Translations under genes and position numbers: made by a program
Shown here: positions 44,698 through 52,824 of the stretch, one piece after another
Layout: each line of letters starts with the position of its first letter
Position numbering within the stretch: the first letter of the stretch is position 1
The notes under the pieces: generated by a model
Database searches by the model: none
Seen by the model: only the letters and a program-made list of their open reading frames with translations
What the model was told of the DNA's origin: nothing
NCBI RefSeq assembly: GCF_030160235.1
Contig: NZ_BSNY01000021.1
Location: forward strand, 248,001-312,000
Length of the DNA stretch: 64,000 nt
Reading direction: 5' to 3'
Source of the DNA: Mesorhizobium huakuii
Lineage (GTDB): Bacteria > Pseudomonadota > Alphaproteobacteria > Rhizobiales > Rhizobiaceae

Positions 44698-44793
44698 TCA
44701 GGGAGCCTTGACGAGTGAAGACGGCACCGTGGCGGTGACATCGGAAAGCCGTCCGCCTTTCACCAGAAGTGGCTTCTCATAGATTTTCTTCAT
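44698..44793 (-). CDS. RiPP precursor-like peptide with lasso leader motif
   Basis: A 31-residue peptide starting MKKIYEKPLLVKGG. Its N-terminal part fits the lasso-peptide leader pattern Y-x2-P-x-L-x3-G-x5-T exactly: Tyr5, Pro8, Leu10, Gly14 and Thr20. The ten residues after Thr20-Ala21 (TVPSSLVKAP) would be the core, but they hold no Asp or Glu to close a macrolactam ring and do not begin with Gly. A strong ribosome site (CAGGAGACACGC) stands before ATG 44793. No lasso B or C genes are seen in the window. It lies between MsrA and the formyltransferase-family gene. Confidence 0.7.
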   Translation of the reverse strand: MKKIYEKPLLVKGGRLSDVTATVPSSLVKAP

Positions 44794-44821
44794 GCGTGTC
44801 TCCTGAAGCAAATCAGCAGGC

Positions 44822-44876
44822 ACAGTTGGCCAGCAACGCCACCAACTGTCAATCGCCGATGGCGGCTGACAGTTGG
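44822..44876 (-). promoter_or_regulatory. Competing hairpins ahead of the RiPP-like gene
   Basis: Three segments can pair in two exclusive ways. CCAACTGTCA (44842-44851) pairs perfectly with TGACAGTTGG (44867-44876), and its first eight bases also pair with ACAGTTGG (44822-44829). Within the first stem lies a small CGCC-gat-GGCG helix. The block sits between the msrA stop and the peptide's ribosome site, 30-80 bases before its start codon. It may be an attenuator-like leader, or in part the msrA terminator. Confidence 0.5.
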
Positions 44877-44932
44877 CATTCGCGCGGCCACGGGAACTAT
44901 GCCGCCTTGCTCCCCGAAAACGAGCCGCAACC

Positions 44933-45451
44933 TTATGAAACGGCCTTCTCGCGCACCGGCAGCTTCCAGCCCGGCCTGACGAAATGGCAGGTATAGCCGT
45001 TTGGATATTTCTCCAGGTAATCCTGGTGCTCGGGCTCGGCTTCCCAGAAGGGACCCGCCGGCGCGACTTCCGTGACGACCTTGCCGGGCCACAGGCCGGA
45101 AGCATCGACATCGGCGATGGTGTCTTCGGCGACCCGCTTCTGCTCGTCGCTTGTGTAGTAGATCGCCGAACGGTAGCTCATGCCGACATCGTTGCCCTGG
45201 CGGTTGCGCGTCGTCGGATCGTGGATCTGGAAAAAGCGCTCCAGCAGCGTGCGATAGCTGATCACCGCCGGATCGAAATTGATCTCGATGGCTTCGGCAT
45301 GGGTGCCGTGGTTGCGATAGGTGGCGTTGGCTACATCGCCGCCACTATAGCCGACACGCGTGGAGATGACGCCGGGATAGCGCCGTATCAGATCCTGCAT
45401 GCCCCAGAAACAGCCACCGGCAAGCACTGCGCGTTCGATCGAAGTCGCCAT
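44933..45451 (-). CDS. msrA: Peptide methionine sulfoxide reductase MsrA
   Basis: A 172-residue repair enzyme that reduces the S-form of methionine sulfoxide. The catalytic Cys motif '[17 protein letters not shown]' lies at residues 10-26, and '[13 protein letters not shown]', '[11 protein letters not shown]' and '[13 protein letters not shown]' are standard MsrA regions. ATG 45451 follows GAGGAGACGTGAC. A longer in-frame start at 45601 gives an unconserved extension. It should be cytoplasmic. Confidence 0.93.
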   Translation of the reverse strand: MATSIERAVLAGGCFWGMQDLIRRYPGVISTRVGYSGGDVANATYRNHGTHAEAIEINFDPAVISYRTLLERFFQIHDPTTRNRQGNDVGMSYRSAIYYTSDEQKRVAEDTIADVDASGLWPGKVVTEVAPAGPFWEAEPEHQDYLEKYPNGYTCHFVRPGWKLPVREKAVS

Positions 45452-45625
45452 GTCACGTCTCCTCAAAAGGCAATTCCAGCTGATGCAGCGGTTCCCCGCC
45501 CGGAATTGCGCAGACAAAATTGGATTTCCCAATAGATGGGCATTGTCGTCCGCTTCGTCCAGTCGCGTGGAAACAGCGCGGCTACGGGCGAACCGTATCA
45601 CAACGCGCTCGGGGATCGCACCCTT

Positions 45626-47194
45626 TCAGTTGCCCGGATGCAGGGTCTGGCTGTCGGCGGCAAGCGGCGGATACAGCGTGCCGGGCGGAATGGCGGCAAA
45701 GCTGATTGCCACCGGCGGCGCCGTGCGCGACCAATTGAAAAGAACGGTCTTGACCGGCAGGTTGCCCAGCCATGTCCGCAACTGCGGCGGCACGTCATGC
45801 CCTGGCCAAACCATCAGCATGCCGTGGTCGCGCAAGCGTTGCCTAGTGATCCATGGCGCGAACCGGGTATCGAGGTCGGTGAAGATCGACGGCTTGTCAT
45901 AGGCATTGAGGCCCGCCAGCATGGCCAATTGGGTATCGCCGCCGACAATGTCGAGCCGGCCGGGCGCCGCCGCGTGCCAGACCGCCTCGGCCTCGTCCGC
46001 GATCGGCAGCGCCGGCCAGCAGACGGCGTCCAGGCGCCCCCGGACATTGCAGCCCGTCCAGCGGAGCGCCGCGTAGGCGCCTGACATGGTGAGGATGCAG
46101 AGGAACGCGCAGATCGCCAGCCTTCGCATCTCGATGGCGCCGAGCCGGTGGCCGAGGACGGCGAGCGCCGTGACGCCGACAAGATTGTACATCGGCGCCC
46201 CCCAGGACTCGCCGGTGCCGGTGAACAACGAGGCCACCATGATCAGCGTCGCCGGGCCGAGCCCCATCCACACGAGATAGACCAGAATTCCGCGCTCGAC
46301 GGGCACTTCGGGGGCGGGCGAGCGCCGCAACAGCCCGGATATCATCAGCACCAGAAGAAAGCCGGAGAGCCCGGCCATCTGGACCCCGATATAGTAGAGG
46401 CGCGCCCGGTGTTCGGTCACCCATTGGTCGCGGGCGGCGAAATAGGTCAGCGGCAGGAAATCGATGCGGTAGAGCGCGACGGCGAGCGGCGCGGCAACGG
46501 CGAGAAAAACGGCAAGGCCGAGCCATGGCCAGGGCGTCGCCAGCCGGCTGCGCGCGCGGGCGTCGCACAACAGCCAGAGCGCGCCGAAGGCAAGCAGCAG
46601 GCCGGTGGAGAACTTGGCATAGAGCCCGACGCCCGACACCAGTCCGAGCGCCAGCCACCAGCCCGGCCCGCCGCCACGGCCAGCGCGCCAGAGCAGCCAG
46701 CAGATGGCGGCCCAGAACGGCATCTGCGCGTAGTCATGATTGAATTGCGGGGTCGGCCAGCCGAAGAAATAGACCGACGGCATCAAAAGCACGGCGGCCA
46801 GCGCACGGCTTTGCCCGAGCATGTCGCGGGCCAGCAGATAGACCAGGATGAAGGTCGATGAGATCGTCAGCTGGGCAAGCATATATTGCGGCCAGCGGAA
46901 CGATCCGGTCAGAAGATGGCTGGTTTCGAGCAGCCAGCCTGGAAGCTGCGGGTGCTTGTAGGTCAACAGCACCCATTCGCGGCCCCACATGAAGCCTTCC
47001 ACCACATCGCCGGGCGGGGCGGGATCGATCAATGCCGGCACCACCGTCCAGCACAGGATCTGCACCAGGCACAAAAACCCCAGCAAATACCAGGGATGGC
47101 GCAGCAGGCCGGGCCATACCGATGACGGTTCGAGGCCGGCGGCGGTCAGCCCCGCCGGCGCCCAACCATCCATGGAGTCATCTATTCCGACCAT
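45626..47194 (-). CDS. GT39/ArnT-like membrane glycosyltransferase
   Basis: A 522-residue multi-pass membrane protein with about eleven hydrophobic segments. The early loop 'WGREWVLLTYKHPQLPGWLL' and 'GWPTPQFNHDYAQMPFWAAI' are the acidic, aromatic loops seen in dolichyl-phosphate-mannose/ArnT-type transferases (PMT_2 domain). The C-terminal soluble part would be periplasmic. ATG 47194 is preferred over ATG 47212 by the first hydrophobic region; either is possible. It likely moves a sugar from a lipid carrier to a cell envelope acceptor. Confidence 0.78.
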   Translation of the reverse strand: MVGIDDSMDGWAPAGLTAAGLEPSSVWPGLLRHPWYLLGFLCLVQILCWTVVPALIDPAPPGDVVEGFMWGREWVLLTYKHPQLPGWLLETSHLLTGSFRWPQYMLAQLTISSTFILVYLLARDMLGQSRALAAVLLMPSVYFFGWPTPQFNHDYAQMPFWAAICWLLWRAGRGGGPGWWLALGLVSGVGLYAKFSTGLLLAFGALWLLCDARARSRLATPWPWLGLAVFLAVAAPLAVALYRIDFLPLTYFAARDQWVTEHRARLYYIGVQMAGLSGFLLVLMISGLLRRSPAPEVPVERGILVYLVWMGLGPATLIMVASLFTGTGESWGAPMYNLVGVTALAVLGHRLGAIEMRRLAICAFLCILTMSGAYAALRWTGCNVRGRLDAVCWPALPIADEAEAVWHAAAPGRLDIVGGDTQLAMLAGLNAYDKPSIFTDLDTRFAPWITRQRLRDHGMLMVWPGHDVPPQLRTWLGNLPVKTVLFNWSRTAPPVAISFAAIPPGTLYPPLAADSQTLHPGN

Positions 47195-47370
47195 GCGGCG
47201 CTTAAACCACATCGTCCGGTTTGCCGAACAGCCCCAACGTCAAAGCTTACGAAAAAGTATACTTGCAGGCCATTGCAAGACCAAGATTGGGCAGGAATTT
47301 CGGCGCTCCGTTGCCCTTCCCCGGCAGAACAGCCGCCCATTTGATCCTGTCTGAACATCCCGGATATTCG

Positions 47371-48078
47371 ATGCGTCACCAGCATGCCGTCATCCACCAT
47401 CGCGCGCTCGACTTCTGGCTGGCACGTGCGGCTGTTCTCGTCATCATCTGTTTGCAGCTCCTGGTGATCAACGATCTTTCGTTCGGCCCGCGCTGGCTGG
47501 CGCCGGCGCTGGAGGCCGCGCTGCTCGTGCCCCTGTCTGTCGCCACCGCCTGGACACAGGTCGCCAGCCAGAAAGCGATCGAAGAGGAGCACTGGTATCT
47601 GGTCGGCAGGTTTCGCGTCGTCATCCGCAGGACGGCGCTGGTGATGACCGGCGTCGTCAGTGTCATGAATTGCGGTTCGCTGGTGTTCCTGGTGCGCGCC
47701 TTGCTGGCAGGCCATGCCGGCTCCAGCGGCCAGACGCTGCTGATCGACGCGCTCAACATCTGGGTCACCAACGTCATTGTCTTTGCCTTGTGGTTCTGGA
47801 GCACGGACCGCGGCGGGCCGCCGACCTGCGGCCTCGTCAACCGCGCCCATTCCGACTTCCTGTTCCCGCAAATGACGCTGAACGACCGCGAGATCCGCGA
47901 CTGGCTGCCGGGGTTCGTCGACTATTTCTTCCTCGCCTTCACCAATGCGACGGCGTTTTCGCCGACCGACACCTTGCCGCTGTCACAGCGCGCCAAGCTT
48001 CTGATGATGGCCGAGTCGATGATATCGCTGCTGACGATCGCACTGGTCGCCGCCCGCGCCGTCAACATTCTCGCCTAG
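47371..48078 (+). CDS. Integral membrane protein of unknown function
   Basis: A 235-residue protein with four to five hydrophobic segments. The C-terminal 'DYFFLAFTNATAFSPTDTLP' before a last helix looks like the pore-loop region of DUF1345 or ion-channel-like proteins, but there is no GYG-type selectivity motif. ATG 47371 is chosen to place a short charged N-terminus before the first helix; longer in-frame starts exist at 47221. It is divergent from the glycosyltransferase and ends in a clear terminator. Confidence 0.7.
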   Translation: MRHQHAVIHHRALDFWLARAAVLVIICLQLLVINDLSFGPRWLAPALEAALLVPLSVATAWTQVASQKAIEEEHWYLVGRFRVVIRRTALVMTGVVSVMNCGSLVFLVRALLAGHAGSSGQTLLIDALNIWVTNVIVFALWFWSTDRGGPPTCGLVNRAHSDFLFPQMTLNDREIRDWLPGFVDYFFLAFTNATAFSPTDTLPLSQRAKLLMMAESMISLLTIALVAARAVNILA

Positions 48079-48092
48079 GTCCAGAAACGCAA

Positions 48093-48125
48093 AATAGCCC
48101 GCCCGGCGGACCGGTGCGGGCTATT
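48093..48125 (+). terminator. Rho-independent terminator
   Basis: AATAGCCCGC (48093-48102) and GCGGGCTATT (48116-48125) form a perfect ten-pair stem starting 15 bases after the membrane protein stop. It can work in both directions. Confidence 0.7.
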
Positions 48126-48171
48126 GGATGGTCTGCGATGGTCTCGAAGCCGGAGCGGGCGGACGGTCCCC

Positions 48172-48642
48172 TCAATCCGCGCCGAGGTCGCGTTCGAAGA
48201 CCACCTGGTCTCGCAGCGGAATGCCGTTCACAAGCAAACCTTCGGGATAACCGGTCGATGGCCCGAATGCATCCTGCACGATGCGATACATCCGAAAGCC
48301 CTGTCTCTGGTAAAATCGCAGATTGCCGATATCGGCCGCCGCGGTCGACACGATCAGGCGCCGGCCATAGCGCTCGCGGCAGCGGGTGATGGCCGCCGCG
48401 ACAAGGGCACGCCCCAGCCCCTCGCTCTGTCTTGCCGGACGAACCGCCAGGCTCTTGAGCTCGAAGACACCGCCCTCGCCTGTCTCGATGATCTGCACGT
48501 GGCCGATGATCCTGTTGCCCTCCCGCGCGACCAGCACCTCGCCCGCATCGATATAGCTGGAAACCTGCGTGGGGGAATCGTCGGCAAGGGCAAACAGCGG
48601 CAGCAATATTTCGCGGTCCCCGTCATATCGCTCAATCTGCAT
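48172..48642 (-). CDS. GNAT family N-acetyltransferase
   Basis: A 156-residue acetyltransferase. Motif A is 'LAVRPARQSEGLGRALVAAA' (Q-x-x-G-L-G-x-A, the acetyl-CoA pyrophosphate loop), followed by 'ADIGNLRFYQRQGFRMYRIV' (motif B with the N..FY...GF element). It is cytoplasmic and stands alone. The substrate is unknown. Confidence 0.86.
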   Translation of the reverse strand: MQIERYDGDREILLPLFALADDSPTQVSSYIDAGEVLVAREGNRIIGHVQIIETGEGGVFELKSLAVRPARQSEGLGRALVAAAITRCRERYGRRLIVSTAAADIGNLRFYQRQGFRMYRIVQDAFGPSTGYPEGLLVNGIPLRDQVVFERDLGAD

Positions 48643-48734
48643 CCGTAACCCCGGGCTGGATCAACGCCGCCGCGAGTTCGGCAAGCTTGTACCGCGATAT
48701 AGCAGTGGCCGGTCAGGGGCCACAAACGCAAAAA

Positions 48735-48762
48735 GCCCGCCGCGGCGCGAGCCGAGGCGGGC
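48735..48762 (-). terminator. Rho-independent terminator, minus strand
   Basis: GCCCGCC (48735-48741) pairs with GGCGGGC (48756-48762); on the minus strand the stem is followed by TTTTTGCG. It ends a minus-strand unit that must start above 48824, giving weak support to the two tiny membrane proteins there. Confidence 0.6.
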
Positions 48763-48823
48763 AACGGCTCGATCGAGCCGTCAGGAGTGAACTCTTGGAC
48801 GCAGGGCAAGACCGGAGCTATTC

Positions 48824-48934
48824 CTAAACTTCCACACGGTCACCTCGAACAAAAATATCCGAAATCCACATCGCAGACACGCCGATCAGGAAGGCGGCGG
48901 CGAGTGTCCGAGGGGGCAATTGAAGTGCCTTCAC
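48824..48934 (-). CDS. Possible 36-residue membrane peptide
   Basis: An open frame starting with GTG encodes a peptide with one hydrophobic helix ('LAAAFLIGVSAMWISDIFV') and a charged tail 'RGDRVEV'. There is no separate ribosome site. Support comes from the helix pattern, the similar peptide directly upstream and the terminator downstream. It may be nothing. Confidence 0.3.
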   Translation of the reverse strand: MKALQLPPRTLAAAFLIGVSAMWISDIFVRGDRVEV

Positions 48935-49034
48935 CTCGATCGAACGTCGGTTGCTCCTCGCCTGGATGCCATCGTGGTCAGGAATGCATGTGAAGAATAC
49001 CGGCGGTCGGTCGCCCCCCTCCGCGTGCAATCTG

Positions 49035-49148
49035 TCATCCAAACCAGCCAAACGTGACGCTAACCAGCAAGACCGCGATCAGGATCGAGAGCGGCACCGC
49101 CATGAACAGCCCAGCTTCCAAAAATCGGGTTTCCTTGTCACTGAACAT
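49035..49148 (-). CDS. 37-residue single-helix membrane protein
   Basis: ATG 49148 opens a 37-residue frame with a charged N-terminus (MFSDKETRFLEAG) and one hydrophobic helix ('LFMAVPLSILIAVLLVSV') ending in TFGWFG. A weak GAGG lies 11 bases upstream of the start. Small single-helix proteins of this kind are common in stress regions of rhizobia. It shares strand and a possible transcript with the peptide at 48824-48934. Confidence 0.45.
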   Translation of the reverse strand: MFSDKETRFLEAGLFMAVPLSILIAVLLVSVTFGWFG

Positions 49149-49596
49149 TAGGCCTGCCTCATTAAGCTTCACTCAGATAGAAGCTGCGAAACCTGTTTCA
49201 GTTCCGAATGCCGGCGACCGGAGATCCACGAGCGATTTGGCTTAACGTGGTTGCCTGGAGAGCGAAATCAGTTCGGTTTCCCCAATGATGCCGGCCATCC
49301 ATTTTGCAATGAAACCGGAGGCCCGCGCATCATTCGATTGGTGCTCCATACCGCCCCAACCAAGGCGCGGGGCCAGCCGGAGCCAGCGCGCCTTGCCCTT
49401 CCTTCGTTCGCATGTTTCGCTGACATGAGCAGGGGTGCATACATTTTCGCCAGTCGGCGCTGCCATCCTCAAGGCCCTGCCGGTCAGGCCCAGTGGCCTT
49501 CCGCTGCCAGTCCCCACTAGCAACCAAGCCGCTGGGCCGCAGGTGGCGTGATTTGCGCCAAATATGTGGAAGGCGCTGAACAGAAGGTGTTGCTCG

Positions 49597-49803
49597 ATGC
49601 TCCGGACAGACAATGGCGCGGCACTGAGGCTTTCAGATTTTGTCGATCCTAACGATGCAGTAATTGCCGCAATCGAGCTCTATGGGCCGGAAGCGCAGAC
49701 CGCAGCGGCCTACTGTGCCATGGAAGCACACTTCGCCGGGCGACCGGCCGATTTCCGCCTCTGGTGCGAAGTCTTTCGCGTCTTCAAAACCAGATTCCAT
49801 TGA
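49597..49803 (+). CDS. Conserved small protein of unknown function
   Basis: A 68-residue protein with 'LRLSDFVDPNDAVIAAIELY' and 'AAAYCAMEAHFAGRPADFRL'. It is helical, cytoplasmic and has one cysteine. A frame start at 49564 would add eleven residues; 49597 has AGAAGGTG about ten bases upstream. Similar hypothetical proteins occur in Mesorhizobium, from memory. The region 49149-49563 upstream holds no gene I can support. Confidence 0.6.
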   Translation: MLRTDNGAALRLSDFVDPNDAVIAAIELYGPEAQTAAAYCAMEAHFAGRPADFRLWCEVFRVFKTRFH

Positions 49804-49921
49804 GATGCACATATATCGGAACCTAAGGCCGCCACGGCCATCGACGCGTTCGCGTCACGTAGCCTGCCGGGAAGATCACGAAGCAACCATCAGCAACATA
49901 GAAGCCCGCTTGTGCGGCCTT

Positions 49922-50254
49922 TCAGTCTTCCGTCGCCGGCCTGAACTTCCGCACGATCACCTCGAACAGAATATCCGAAAAGGCGTCCAGATGGTTGATG
50001 GCGACATCGAAATCTTTGGGCAAGACGGACAGCACGATCTTCAGATACTGGTCGGGCTTGTCGGCCCGCACCTCGGCGATGACGCCGGCGCCGTGCGCGC
50101 GGAAATCGGCGCGCACGGCGGCCAAAAAATCGTCGCCCAGCGTCTTCTTCGTCCGCTTCGGCCGAGGCTTCGGCGCGACCGCCGCGCGGGCGGGCTTGCG
50201 CCTTGCCGGCCTCGCCTTGCCGCGCGTTGGCCTTGCGGCGGCTTCGTCAGCCAT
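49922..50254 (-). CDS. Small protein with basic N-terminal tail
   Basis: A 110-residue protein in two parts. Residues 1 to about 42 are a Lys/Arg/Pro/Ala-rich tail ('RGKARPARRKPARAAVAPKP'). The rest is an acidic helical domain 'DFLAAVRADFRAHGAGVIAE' and 'PDQYLKIVLSVLPKDFD', which resembles small phage-type proteins with a Y-x-x-V-x-x-x-L-P-K element. The start overlaps the preceding gene's stop by eight bases. It could bind nucleic acid through the tail. The function is unknown. Confidence 0.6.
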   Translation of the reverse strand: MADEAAARPTRGKARPARRKPARAAVAPKPRPKRTKKTLGDDFLAAVRADFRAHGAGVIAEVRADKPDQYLKIVLSVLPKDFDVAINHLDAFSDILFEVIVRKFRPATED

Positions 50255-50654
50255 CGGCTCGATCCACGGCACCGCCGGCGGAAGCGGCCAGGCCAGCCTT
50301 CGGCGCCGATCTGGCCGGCTTCTTCGAGCGGGATTTCCTTTTCGCCACCTTGGCCCTCTTCGCGCGCTTCGGCCTGGCGGTCGCGGCAGGTTTTGCGGCA
50401 CCGGCACGTCTTGCCACGCTGGCCTGCGCCCTGAGCCGCGCCAACACGAGACCCATGGCGTGGCCGCCGATGCCGGCTTGCGAAAAACCAAAGCCACCAC
50501 CCGCATCCCGCACCATGCCGATCAGCGCGCCGGATGCAACCGGCTCGATACGGCCCAGACGCGGGCGTGGCGGCGCGCCTTCGAACACGCCGATGGCGCT
50601 GACGATTTCGCGGCCGTCATCGTCGGTGATGATCGTGGCGTAGCGTTGGGTCAT
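50247..50654 (-). CDS. Small protein with histone H1-like C-terminal tail
   Basis: A 135-residue protein. The N-terminal half ('MTQRYATIITDDDGREIVSA') is a small beta-rich part with glycine stretches ('RDAGGGFGFSQAGIGG'). The C-terminal half is strongly basic ('PAATARPKRAKRAKVAKRKS'), like histone H1 tails. It overlaps the next gene, which also has a basic tail, by eight bases. A DNA-associated role is possible but unproved. Confidence 0.6.
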   Translation of the reverse strand: MTQRYATIITDDDGREIVSAIGVFEGAPPRPRLGRIEPVASGALIGMVRDAGGGFGFSQAGIGGHAMGLVLARLRAQASVARRAGAAKPAATARPKRAKRAKVAKRKSRSKKPARSAPKAGLAASAGGAVDRADG

Positions 50655-50748
50655 TGGATTTCTCGATGAGGTCGCGCTCTACGGCGCGCCCCGCCTTCAA
50701 ATCGGCAGCCGCAGCGCTGCCACTGAAAGGAGGCGCCCAAAACACAAA

Positions 50749-50767
50749 ACCCGCCTCGGCGGCGGGT
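50749..50767 (-). terminator. Terminator-like hairpin, minus strand
   Basis: ACCCGCC-tcggc-GGCGGGT; on the minus strand TTTTGTGTTTTGG follows. It lies upstream of the basic-tail gene pair and may end antisense transcription across 50870-51000. The rest of 50655-50992 shows no gene. Confidence 0.45.
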
Positions 50768-50992
50768 CGTTGGCGCAAATCAGCACCATGGACAAATATG
50801 TAGCATGGCTGCCCTCACATGGTCAAGGAAAAAATTCCTAGATCATAAAACCTCCCAAGCCTCCTCGATCAGGCTCTGTGCCGCCGTCGAAACCCGGATC
50901 GGCTAGCCGGCTTTTCATCAGCCGGCAGCTGTGGGACCATCAGAAGAAGCTCATGGAATGATTCGCGTCGTACGGCCTTGTAGGAGAGGACG

Positions 50993-51262
50993 ATGGACAG
51001 GCCAGCCATGGCATCCGTCTTCAGGATGCGGCATGCTCCAGCCACGGTTTCCGGTGTGCGCAGCACCGGTCAGGGCCAGGCTGATCCGGTCATCCGCGTG
51101 AACTCGCTCGGCGACGCGATCAGCTTCGTCGCCAACGCATTTCCCAACTACGACATCAGCGCCGTCGCCATCACCTGCGGCGATCCGTCGATCCCGCGCC
51201 TCGGCAGCCTGGAGGTCAAGGCGGTGTGGCGCGAATATGGCGAGCGCCTGGTTCGGGAATAG
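50993..51262 (+). CDS. Conserved small protein of unknown function
   Basis: An 89-residue protein with 'DPVIRVNSLGDAISFVANAF' and 'SIPRLGSLEVKAVWREYGER'. It has mixed secondary structure and no export signal. AGGAGAGGACG precedes the ATG. It is followed 118 bases later by another small gene. I do not recognise the family. Confidence 0.6.
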   Translation: MDRPAMASVFRMRHAPATVSGVRSTGQGQADPVIRVNSLGDAISFVANAFPNYDISAVAITCGDPSIPRLGSLEVKAVWREYGERLVRE

Positions 51263-51380
51263 GCCGGCAGCACGGGCCAGCCCCTGCCCGGCACCCCGGT
51301 TGAAACCGGCTCGACGCCTGGCTTCGGATCGGAAACGCCGCTGGCGCGTTTCCCCTTTGGTCAATGAGGGAGCAATCACC

Positions 51381-51686
51381 ATGAACGTCGCCAATCTGCA
51401 ACTCGAAGGCCTGCTGATGGCCGTCGCCTCGATCAACCACGTCCTGGTTCGCAAGGGGGTGCTGACAACGCAGGAGATCGACATCGCGCTGCGCAAGGCC
51501 GAGGCCAGCGAAACCGGCGAGGAGCGATCCAATGGCATGTCGGCGTCGAGCCGCGACGCCGTGAATTTCCCGATCCGGCTGCTGGAGCTCGCCAACCAGT
51601 GCCAGCCGGAGGCCGACATGCCATCCTTCTCGAAACTGGCCCGCATGGTCGGCCAGATGAAGGAACCTTACAACGATCAGCTGTGA
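51381..51686 (+). CDS. Conserved small helical protein of unknown function
   Basis: A 101-residue helical protein starting MNVANLQLEGLLMAVASINH. The middle part is 'LRKAEASETGEERSNGMSAS' and the C-terminus ends KEPYNDQL. GAGGGAG lies before ATG 51381; an upstream in-frame start at 51237 is rejected as unsupported. Rhizobial genomes carry similar short proteins, from memory. The function is unknown. Confidence 0.65.
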   Translation: MNVANLQLEGLLMAVASINHVLVRKGVLTTQEIDIALRKAEASETGEERSNGMSASSRDAVNFPIRLLELANQCQPEADMPSFSKLARMVGQMKEPYNDQL

Positions 51687-51744
51687 GGCCCGGGCAGTTC
51701 ACCGTTTCACGCAAACGGCGAACCTCCAATTTTTGTTGCTCGCC

Positions 51745-52170
51745 TCAAGCCTTGCCCGGCCAGCCCAGGTTCAGCGCCAGCGTCCGTCCCGGCCCGTGGA
51801 CGGCGGCGAAGAGCAGACCGGCCATGAAGGAAAAATGGTCGATGAAGAAGCCAAACTCGGCCTGGTTGCCGGCCCAGTGGCTGGGACCGTGGAAGGCAAA
51901 GGCCAGAAACAGCACATAGGCCGCCGCGACCAAGGCCGCCTGGGTGAAGAAGGCGCCGCTCAGGAAACACAGTACCAGGGCCACCTCCAGGATTGCCGCG
52001 CACCAAGCCAGAAACAACGGAAAGGGAAAGCCGGCGGCGGCGATGAAGCCTGCGGTGGCGCCCATTCCCATGAACTTGAAGGTCACCGCCATCAGGAAGA
52101 CGGCGGCGAAGACCAGGCGGGCGACGAGAAGGGCCGCGGTCTGCCACGGCGATTGAACGATGTCCGGCAT
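51745..52170 (-). CDS. DoxX family membrane protein
   Basis: A 141-residue protein with four hydrophobic segments. 'LLVARLVFAAVFLMAVTFKF' and 'FPLFLAWCAAILEVALVLCF' match the DoxX/DUF417-like pattern of small four-helix membrane proteins linked to redox stress. ATG 52170 follows GGAGAGACAAT. It stands alone and convergent with the gene at 51381. Confidence 0.82.
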   Translation of the reverse strand: MPDIVQSPWQTAALLVARLVFAAVFLMAVTFKFMGMGATAGFIAAAGFPFPLFLAWCAAILEVALVLCFLSGAFFTQAALVAAAYVLFLAFAFHGPSHWAGNQAEFGFFIDHFSFMAGLLFAAVHGPGRTLALNLGWPGKA

Positions 52171-52398
52171 ATTGTCTCTCCAGGGTTGGAATGGATATCG
52201 ACCCAAGGACGAGCGATGCGGCGCGGTTCCGACACCGGCCCGAAATTTTTTGTCCGCAAGCGGTGCCGCGACGGACGTCGGTGCCGGTCCGGCGCTCATG
52301 GGCGGGACGCCCCCGCCGGGCCGGAAACCTTGCCGCGGCCTGTCCCGAAAGCTACCCTCGGCAGGGGCGCTTGATCAGCTTGTGAGGAGAGCCATCTT

Positions 52399-52767
52399 AT
52401 GGCGACGGTCCGGTATCTCGTCAGCGATGTCGAGTTGGCGATAGAATTCTACACCAGGCATCTGGGGTTCGCGCTGCGGCAGCAGTTCGGTCCGGCGATG
52501 GCCATCCTGAAGCGCGACGACCTGACGTTCTGGCTCGCCGGCCCGATGGCGTCGGCGGCGAGACCGATGCCGGATGGCCGCACGCCGCAGCCGGGCGGCT
52601 GGAACCGCATCGTCATCGAAGTGCAGGACCTGCCGGCGCTCGCCGCCCGCATGCGCGAGGCCGGCGTGCCGTTCCGCAACGAGATCGTCGACGGCCCCGG
52701 CGGCCGCCAGATCCTTTGCGAAGACCCGTCCGGCAATGTGGTCGAGCTTTTCGAACCGAGGGCATGA
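52399..52767 (+). CDS. VOC (glyoxalase/bleomycin-resistance fold) protein
   Basis: A 122-residue single-module VOC protein. 'ATVRYLVSDVELAIEFYTRH' opens the first beta-alpha-beta unit and 'GGRQILCEDPSGNVVELFEP' closes the second, with the usual metal-ligand Glu in VELFEP. GAGGAG precedes ATG. These proteins are metal-dependent dioxygenases, lyases or binding proteins. The substrate is unknown. Confidence 0.88.
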   Translation: MATVRYLVSDVELAIEFYTRHLGFALRQQFGPAMAILKRDDLTFWLAGPMASAARPMPDGRTPQPGGWNRIVIEVQDLPALAARMREAGVPFRNEIVDGPGGRQILCEDPSGNVVELFEPRA

Positions 52768-52824
52768 TCCCTCCCGAAGCCCGTTCGGGATCATCATCTG
52801 GTTCTTCGTTGCCTGGCCTGGACC

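Noticed and set aside
44698-45111. A 137-residue frame ending in the lasso-leader peptide
   Set aside because: The upstream part is out-of-frame msrA sequence; the strong ribosome site directly before 44793 marks the true start.
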